Positions 7,168 to 11,434 of a stretch of DNA of 11,434 nt are shown here, in pieces (the stretch's first letter is position 1; each line of letters begins with the position of its first letter). Source of the DNA: JBDTMT01 sp033764095 (GTDB lineage Bacteria; Desulfobacterota; Binatia; HRBIN30; CADEER01); contig JANRJF010000366.1 in NCBI GenBank assembly GCA_033764095.1, positions 1 to 11,434 of the forward strand. Direction: 5' to 3'. The notes below the pieces were generated by a model that saw only the letters and a program-made list of their open reading frames with translations, was not told where the DNA came from and made no database searches. The position numbers and the translations under genes were made by a program.

Positions 7168-8439
7168 ACTGACCTGGAGGCGGACGACCACTTGGTTGAG
7201 CGGGCCGCTGGCGGCGGCGAGGTCGAGCAGCCCGTCGCGGTCGAGGTCGGCGATTGCCAGTGCGTAGGGCGAGCGGCCGATGGCGATGCGCTGCTCGGCG
7301 GCGAAGCGGCCGTCGCCGCGGTTGAGGAAGAGCGAGACGTCGCCGGACAGCTCGTTGGCGGTGAGCAGGTCGGGGGCCGCGTCGCCGTTCAGGTCGGCGA
7401 CGTGCACCGGATACGGGCCGTCGCCGACCGTCAGACGCTGCGGCGTTGCGAAGCTGCCGCCGCCAAGACCGCGCAACAGCCAGACGCTGTCGTCGCCGCC
7501 GTTGCCGGTGACCAGATCGGCGGCACCGTCGCGATCGAAGTCGGCGATCGCCACCGAGTAGGCGGGCGCGGCGAGCGGCAGGCGGCTGCGACCGCTGAAG
7601 GCGCCGCCGCCGAGGCCGGCGAGGATGGTCAGGTCGCTCGACTCGGCATTGGCGGCGACCAGATCGGCGATGCCGTCGCCGGTGACGTCGCCGCGCGCCA
7701 CCCACCAGGGTTGGAAGCCGGCGCCGAGCACGGCGCGGTCGAACTGGCCGTCGCCACGGCCGAACAGGATCGGAATGCCGGCGCTGCCCGGCGCCGCGAC
7801 GATCAGGTCGGTGGTGCCGTTGCCGTCGACGTCGGCCGCCAGGATGGTGCGCGGCTGCGCGCCGGCGGCGACGCGACGCTCGGCGCCGAAGCCGCCACGG
7901 CCGTCGCCGAGGCGGATCGAGACGTCGTCCGAACCACCGTTGGCGGTGGCGAGATCGGCCGCCCCGTCGCCGTCGAGGTCGGCCAGGGCGATACCGAGTG
8001 GGATCGCGCCGACCGCGATCGCCGGCGCGGCGACGAAGCCGCTGCCGTCGGGATTGCGCAGGATGGTGACGTCGCCGGAGCCGTGGTTGGCGGTCGCCAG
8101 GTCGGGCCACTGGTCGCCGTCGAGATCGGCGACCGCCAGCGCGCGCGGCGACGTGCCGGTTGGATATTGAACCGCCGGCGCGAAGCGCAGCGTGTCGGCG
8201 CAGCCGTCGAGCGCCGCGGCGACCGCGGCGATCAGCTCGCCGATCACCACGTCGCCGGAGGCATCGCCGTCGGCAGCGGCGCACGCGGCGGGCGTCGCCT
8301 GGCCCAGCGCGATGCGCACCGCGAGCACCAGCTCGGCCACCGCGACGCGCCCGTCGCGATCGCAGTCGCCCGGACAGGCAAGCGCCGGCGCCGCGCCGCC
8401 CAACGCGGCGAGCACGGCGAGCGAGCAGAGGAGTTTCAT
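7162..8439 (-). CDS. Exported dockerin-like / FG-GAP (VCBS) seven-repeat beta-propeller protein
   Basis: The protein has 425 residues. Residues 1-21 are a Sec signal peptide (MKLLCSLAVLAALGGAAPALA). Residues 22-80 are a dockerin-like double EF-hand: D25-x-D27-x-D29-G...E36, then D57-x-D59-x-S61-G...E68, framed by Cys 22, 26, 53 and 80. Residues about 90-420 contain seven repeats of about 48 residues, each carrying the calcium-binding core of FG-GAP/VCBS repeats, for example DLDGDGAADL, DVDGNGTTDL, DFDRDGAADL and DLNGDAAPDL. Seven copies suit a closed seven-bladed propeller like integrin-alpha heads. The likely role is extracellular Ca2+-stabilised binding or adhesion; no catalytic residues are seen. 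It is divergent from the efflux gene at 8556 and upstream of the PPDK-like gene, which shares its EF-hand module. No clear ribosome site precedes the ATG. The stop TAG lies in a palindromic repeat. Confidence 0.9.
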   Translation of the reverse strand: MKLLCSLAVLAALGGAAPALACPGDCDRDGRVAVAELVLAVRIALGQATPAACAAADGDASGDVVIGELIAAVAAALDGCADTLRFAPAVQYPTGTSPRALAVADLDGDQWPDLATANHGSGDVTILRNPDGSGFVAAPAIAVGAIPLGIALADLDGDGAADLATANGGSDDVSIRLGDGRGGFGAERRVAAGAQPRTILAADVDGNGTTDLIVAAPGSAGIPILFGRGDGQFDRAVLGAGFQPWWVARGDVTGDGIADLVAANAESSDLTILAGLGGGAFSGRSRLPLAAPAYSVAIADFDRDGAADLVTGNGGDDSVWLLRGLGGGSFATPQRLTVGDGPYPVHVADLNGDAAPDLLTANELSGDVSLFLNRGDGRFAAEQRIAIGRSPYALAIADLDRDGLLDLAAASGPLNQVVVRLQVSR

Positions 8440-8461
8440 GCGGGTCAGCGACGTCGGCGAG

Positions 8462-8487
8462 CGCCGCGTACCATCTGGTGCGCGGCG
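8462..8487. promoter_or_regulatory. Near-perfect 26-base palindrome between divergent genes, possible operator
   Basis: The outer arms CGCCGCG (8462-8468) and CGCGGCG (8481-8487) and the inner arms ACCA (8470-8473) and TGGT (8476-8479) form a dyad with one T-G mismatch and a two-base centre. It lies 22 bases before the FG-GAP ATG and 68 bases before the efflux ATG. On the minus strand a TTGACC -35-like hexamer (8487-8492) borders it, so a bound protein could block that promoter. TetR/MarR-type repressors commonly bind such dyads near efflux genes, but no regulator gene is in the window. Confidence 0.35.
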
Positions 8488-8555
8488 GTCAAGTCAGGTG
8501 CGGCATGCCTTTTTTTCGCGCCCCCGGCTTGTGGAGGCGGCGCCGACAGGTTCAC

Positions 8556-10028
8556 ATGCGGAGGTCCGTGCAGCAACGCGTCCGCAACTGGTTGGGCCTC
8601 CTGCCCACCGTGTTGGCCCTGTCCGGCTGCACGGTGGGGCCGGACTACCACGCCCCGGAGCCGACCATGCCGCCGCAGTGGCAGGAGCGCTCGAGCGGGG
8701 TCGCCGAGACGCCGGCGGATCTGGCGCACTGGTGGACGCTGCTCGGTGATCCGATGCTCGACGACCTGGTGCGCGAGGCGATCGGCGGCAACCTGACGCT
8801 GCGCCAGGCGGTGGCGCGGGTCGACGAATCGCGCGCCCGCTACCAGGTGGCGCGCGCCTCGCTGTTCCCGTTCCTCGACGGCACCGCCGCGGCGACGCGC
8901 AACCTGGAGAGCCAGAACGGGCCGTTCTTCGGTGGCGACGAGTACAGCGACTTCACCGTCGGCGTCGCCGCGAGCTGGGAGGTGGACGTGTTCGGCCGCG
9001 TGCGGCGTTCGGTCGAATCGGCCACCGCGCTGGAGGCGGCGAGCGAGGAGGACCAGCGCGACGTGCTGATCGTGCTGTGCGCCGACGTCGCGCAGAGCTA
9101 CGTGACGCTGCGCACGCTGCAGCAGCGCCTGGCGGTGGCGCGCGCCAACCTCGCCTCGCAGGAGGAGATCTTCCGCCTGACGCAGACGCGCTTCGAGCTC
9201 GGCCTGTCCTCCGGCCTCGACGTCGCGCAGGCGACCCAGGTGCTGGCCAGCACGCGCACCATCATCCCGCCGCTGGAGCTCGCCTTCACCGAGGAGATCA
9301 ACCGGCTGAGCGTGCTGCTCGGCGAGGAGCCCGGCGCGCTGCGCGACCGCTTCGCCGCCAGCGCACCGATTCCGCATCCGCCCGACACCATTGCCGTCGG
9401 CCTGCCGCTCAACCTCTTGCGCCAGCGGCCCGACATCCGCCGCGCCGAGCGCAACCTGGCGGCGGCGACGGCGCGCATCGGCGTGGCGGTCGGCGACCTG
9501 TACCCGCGCTTCACGCTGCTCGGCAACATCGGCTTCGACGCCACCAAGGTCGAGAATCTCTTCGAGGGCAACAGCCGCACCTTCGGCGTCGGCCCGCAGA
9601 TGGTCTGGAACCTGTTCGACACCGGCCGCCTGCGCGCCCTGGTGCACGCCGAGGAAGCGGTGACCGCGCAGGCGCTGGCGCAGTACGAGCTGCAGCTGCT
9701 GGTCGCCCTGCAGGAGGTGGAGAACGCGCTCGCCGCCTACGGCCGCACGCGCGAGGAGCGCGGCGCGGTGGCCGACGCGGTGGCCGCCTCGAGCACCGCG
9801 CTGGAGCTGGCGACGCTGCTCTACAAGGACGGCGTCGTCGACTTCCAGAACGTGCTCGACGCGCAGCGCACGCTGCTCGACTTCGAGGAACGCCTGGCGG
9901 TGACCGACGGCAACGTCGTGCGCAGCGTCGTGCGGCTCTACCTGGCCCTCGGCGGCGGCTGGAATCCGGACGCCGTCGACCCGCCGCCGGCCACCCCGCC
10001 GGCCGACACCGCGGCGCTGGAGCCCTGA
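8556..10028 (+). CDS. NodT-family RND/MFS efflux outer-membrane lipoprotein (OprM/TolC-like)
   Basis: This is a 490-residue outer-membrane channel subunit of a tripartite efflux pump. The N-terminus is a lipoprotein signal with lipobox LSGC (lipidated Cys25), followed by the family hallmark TVGPDYHAPE. Two outer-membrane efflux protein (OEP) repeats follow, with the characteristic WEVDVFGRVRR (from W141), LLRQRPDIRRAER (R289-R295), DLYPRF (Y316), WNLFDTGRLRA and DFQNVLDAQRTLLD (from D429). The length fits the family (about 460-500). ATG 8556 is chosen because it gives a complete lipoprotein signal; the ribosome site is weak (ACAGG just upstream, GGAGG too far at 8533). It trimerises in the outer membrane and exports substrates delivered by an inner-membrane transporter. 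The MFS gene starts two bases after its TGA, so that transporter is the likely partner. The substrate is unknown. Confidence 0.95.
   Translation: MRRSVQQRVRNWLGLLPTVLALSGCTVGPDYHAPEPTMPPQWQERSSGVAETPADLAHWWTLLGDPMLDDLVREAIGGNLTLRQAVARVDESRARYQVARASLFPFLDGTAAATRNLESQNGPFFGGDEYSDFTVGVAASWEVDVFGRVRRSVESATALEAASEEDQRDVLIVLCADVAQSYVTLRTLQQRLAVARANLASQEEIFRLTQTRFELGLSSGLDVAQATQVLASTRTIIPPLELAFTEEINRLSVLLGEEPGALRDRFAASAPIPHPPDTIAVGLPLNLLRQRPDIRRAERNLAAATARIGVAVGDLYPRFTLLGNIGFDATKVENLFEGNSRTFGVGPQMVWNLFDTGRLRALVHAEEAVTAQALAQYELQLLVALQEVENALAAYGRTREERGAVADAVAASSTALELATLLYKDGVVDFQNVLDAQRTLLDFEERLAVTDGNVVRSVVRLYLALGGGWNPDAVDPPPATPPADTAALEP
10019..10022 (+). promoter_or_regulatory. Ribosome binding site supporting the GTG start of the MFS gene
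   Basis: GGAG lies inside the last codons of the efflux channel gene, 8 bases before GTG 10031-10033. It supports GTG as the start. The next plausible ATG (10231) lies beyond the first membrane helix and would remove it. With only two bases between the upstream TGA and the GTG, translational coupling is likely. Confidence 0.5.
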
Positions 10029-10030
10029 GC

Positions 10031-11434
10031 GTGGCGCTGCCGAGCCTCATCCCGCCGTGCGAAGCGGCCGCCGCGCAGGCGGCGCCGGAGACGCTGGGCT
10101 GCGCCGCGCACGCCAAGCGCTGGGTGCTGTGGGCGACGGTGCTGGCGTCGAGCACGGTCTTCCTGCAGGCGACGGTGATCAACGTCGCGCTGCCGGCCAT
10201 TCAGACGTCGCTCGGCGTCGCGGTGGCGACCATGCAGTGGCTGGCCAGCGTCTACACGCTGGGGCTGGCGGCGCTGACGCTGGTCGGCGGCGCGCTCGGC
10301 GACCACTACGGGCGCCGCCGCCTGCTGACCATCGGGCTGACGCTGTTCAGCCTCGCCACCGCCGCCGCCGGCCTGGCGCCGAGTGCCGCCTGGCTGATCG
10401 CCGCGCGCGCCGCGCAGGGCGTCGGCGCCGCGCTGGTGGCGCCGAACAGCCTGGCGCATCTGAGCGCCTCGTTCCCGCGCGCCGAGCGCGGGCGCGCCCT
10501 CGGCCTGTGGTCGGCGGCGTCGGCGCTGGTCGGCGGCGCCGCGCCGTTGCTCGGCGGCTGGCTGGTCGACGTCGGGTCGTGGCCGCCGGTCTTCTGGCTC
10601 GGCCTGCCGCCGGCGCTGCTGGCGCTGGCCCTCACCGTCGCGCGCGTGCCGGAGAGTCGCGCGCCGCTCGGCGGCGCGCCGCTCGACCTGCCCGGCGCGG
10701 CGCTCGCCAGCCTCGCGCTCAGCGCGCTCACCGCCGGACTGATCACCGCCGCGACGCCGGCCGCCGCCGCGCTGCCCGCCGGACTGCTCGCCGCTGGCGC
10801 CGCGCTGTCGGTCGCCTTCCTCGCCGTCGAAGCGCGCCGGCCGCATCCGATGTTGCCGCTCGGGCTCTTCCGCTCGCGCGTCTTCAGCGCCGCCACCCTG
10901 CTCACCGTGCTGATCTACGCGGCGATCTCGGCCACCTTCTTCCTGCTGCCCTTCGCGCTGGTGCAGGCCTACGGCTACTCGGCCACCGCCACCGGCGCGC
11001 TCTTCCTGCCCTTCGCGCTGGTCGTCGGCCTGCTCTCGCACTGGGCCGGCGGCTTGGTCGACCGGCGCGGCGCGCGTGCGCCGCTGGTCGCCGGCCCGCT
11101 GCTCGCCGCCGCCGGGCTGGCGTGGTTGGCGCGCCCGCCCGGCACGCTCGAGGTCTGGGCGGCGTTCGTCCCGGCGATGACGCTGATCGGCCTCGGCATG
11201 GCGGTCACCGCCGCGCCGCTGACCAGCGTGGTGATGGGCGCCGTGCCGCCGGCGCAGGCCGGCATCGCGGCGGGCGTCAACAACAGCGCCGCACGCCTCG
11301 CCGGGCTGCTCGGTGTCGCCGCCGCCGGCCTGGTGGCGCTGGCGGTGTTCGGCGGCGCGGTGCGGCAGCGCGTCGCGACGCTCGACATCGCCCCCGCGCT
11401 GCGCGCCGAGGTGCTCGCCGCACGCCGCGCGCTC
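10031..11434 (+). CDS. DHA2-family (EmrB/QacA-type, 14-TM) MFS drug:H+ antiporter, 3' end outside the window
   Basis: The frame is open for 468 codons to the window edge. After a 30-residue cytoplasmic tail, the first helix runs from WVLWATVLASS into VINVALPAI. MFS motif A follows (GGALGDHYGRRRLL, helix 2-3 loop), then RAAQGVGAALVAPNS, a motif-C-like GAAPLLGGWLV in helix 5, and further hydrophobic helices up to AGVNNSAARLAGLLG. By comparison with relatives, only the last loop and final helix are missing. Proton-driven export across the inner membrane is the known family role; the specificity is unknown. The acidic residue usual in helix 1 of DHA2 proteins (LDxTVxNVALP) is replaced by Gln46. 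It forms an operon with the NodT-type channel directly upstream. No HlyD/EmrA adaptor separates them; if present it lies outside the window. Confidence 0.93.
   Translation, partial: MALPSLIPPCEAAAAQAAPETLGCAAHAKRWVLWATVLASSTVFLQATVINVALPAIQTSLGVAVATMQWLASVYTLGLAALTLVGGALGDHYGRRRLLTIGLTLFSLATAAAGLAPSAAWLIAARAAQGVGAALVAPNSLAHLSASFPRAERGRALGLWSAASALVGGAAPLLGGWLVDVGSWPPVFWLGLPPALLALALTVARVPESRAPLGGAPLDLPGAALASLALSALTAGLITAATPAAAALPAGLLAAGAALSVAFLAVEARRPHPMLPLGLFRSRVFSAATLLTVLIYAAISATFFLLPFALVQAYGYSATATGALFLPFALVVGLLSHWAGGLVDRRGARAPLVAGPLLAAAGLAWLARPPGTLEVWAAFVPAMTLIGLGMAVTAAPLTSVVMGAVPPAQAGIAAGVNNSAARLAGLLGVAAAGLVALAVFGGAVRQRVATLDIAPALRAEVLAARRAL

Noticed and set aside
7058..8284. An in-frame upstream extension of the PPDK-like gene reaching into the FG-GAP gene.
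   Set aside because: The extra 409 residues are an Arg-rich out-of-frame reading of the FG-GAP gene and the palindromic repeat; the signal peptide at 7057 marks the real start.
8502..8516. GGCATGCC followed by seven T, resembling a small terminator.
   Set aside because: The palindrome allows no loop, so a real stem is too short, and the position before the efflux gene does not suit a terminator.
8445..9647. A minus-strand frame of about 400 codons opposite the NodT-type gene.
   Set aside because: It has no recognisable domain, and the opposite strand encodes all family motifs of the efflux channel.
9938..11041. A minus-strand frame of about 367 codons opposite the MFS gene.
   Set aside because: Arg/Gln/Gly-rich shadow of a clear membrane transporter.

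Overview
The window is very GC-rich and looks like a chromosomal segment of a diderm (Gram-negative-type) bacterium. Two things support this: an RND/MFS-type outer-membrane efflux lipoprotein, and several Sec-exported proteins including a di-heme cytochrome. Two adjacent exported proteins carry a Cys-framed dockerin-like double EF-hand (C-x-GDC start, two acidic loops, a DGC end) directly after the signal peptide. The cytochrome ends in a Cys-containing C-terminal module. From memory, both modules are common in uncultured 'Candidatus Binatia' (Binatota/Desulfobacterota-like) genomes. That taxonomic placement is an inference from protein style; there is no marker gene in the window.

Layout. 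Bases 2-124 (+) hold the last 40 codons of an unidentified gene. Bases 125-358 are non-coding and contain two strong hairpins. Three long genes follow on the minus strand, in transcription order: an exported dockerin/FG-GAP seven-repeat propeller protein (8439-7162); an exported PEP-synthase/PPDK-like protein with N-terminal EF-hands (7057-3911); and an exported YVTN beta-propeller/di-heme cytochrome c peroxidase-like fusion (3772-359). The gaps are 104 and 138 bases, large enough for separate promoters. A palindromic REP-like element fills most of the first gap and supplies the stop codon of the FG-GAP gene.

Divergently on the plus strand, from 8556, lies a NodT-family outer-membrane efflux lipoprotein. 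It is followed two bases later by a GTG-started DHA2-family (14-TM drug:H+ antiporter) MFS transporter, which is cut by the window end. The two look translationally coupled and would form the outer- and inner-membrane parts of a tripartite pump; the periplasmic adaptor is not in the window. The 116-base divergent intergenic region contains a near-perfect 26-base palindrome that could be an operator.

Functionally, the minus-strand genes are envelope or extracellular proteins: two propellers, a Ca2+-binding motif in each, a di-heme redox domain, and a dikinase-like fold that is oddly placed outside the cytoplasm. No mobile element, CRISPR array, tRNA or rRNA was seen. The points most worth a second look are the exported dikinase-like protein, the palindromic element that provides a stop codon, and the perfect 19-bp hairpin downstream of the cytochrome gene.
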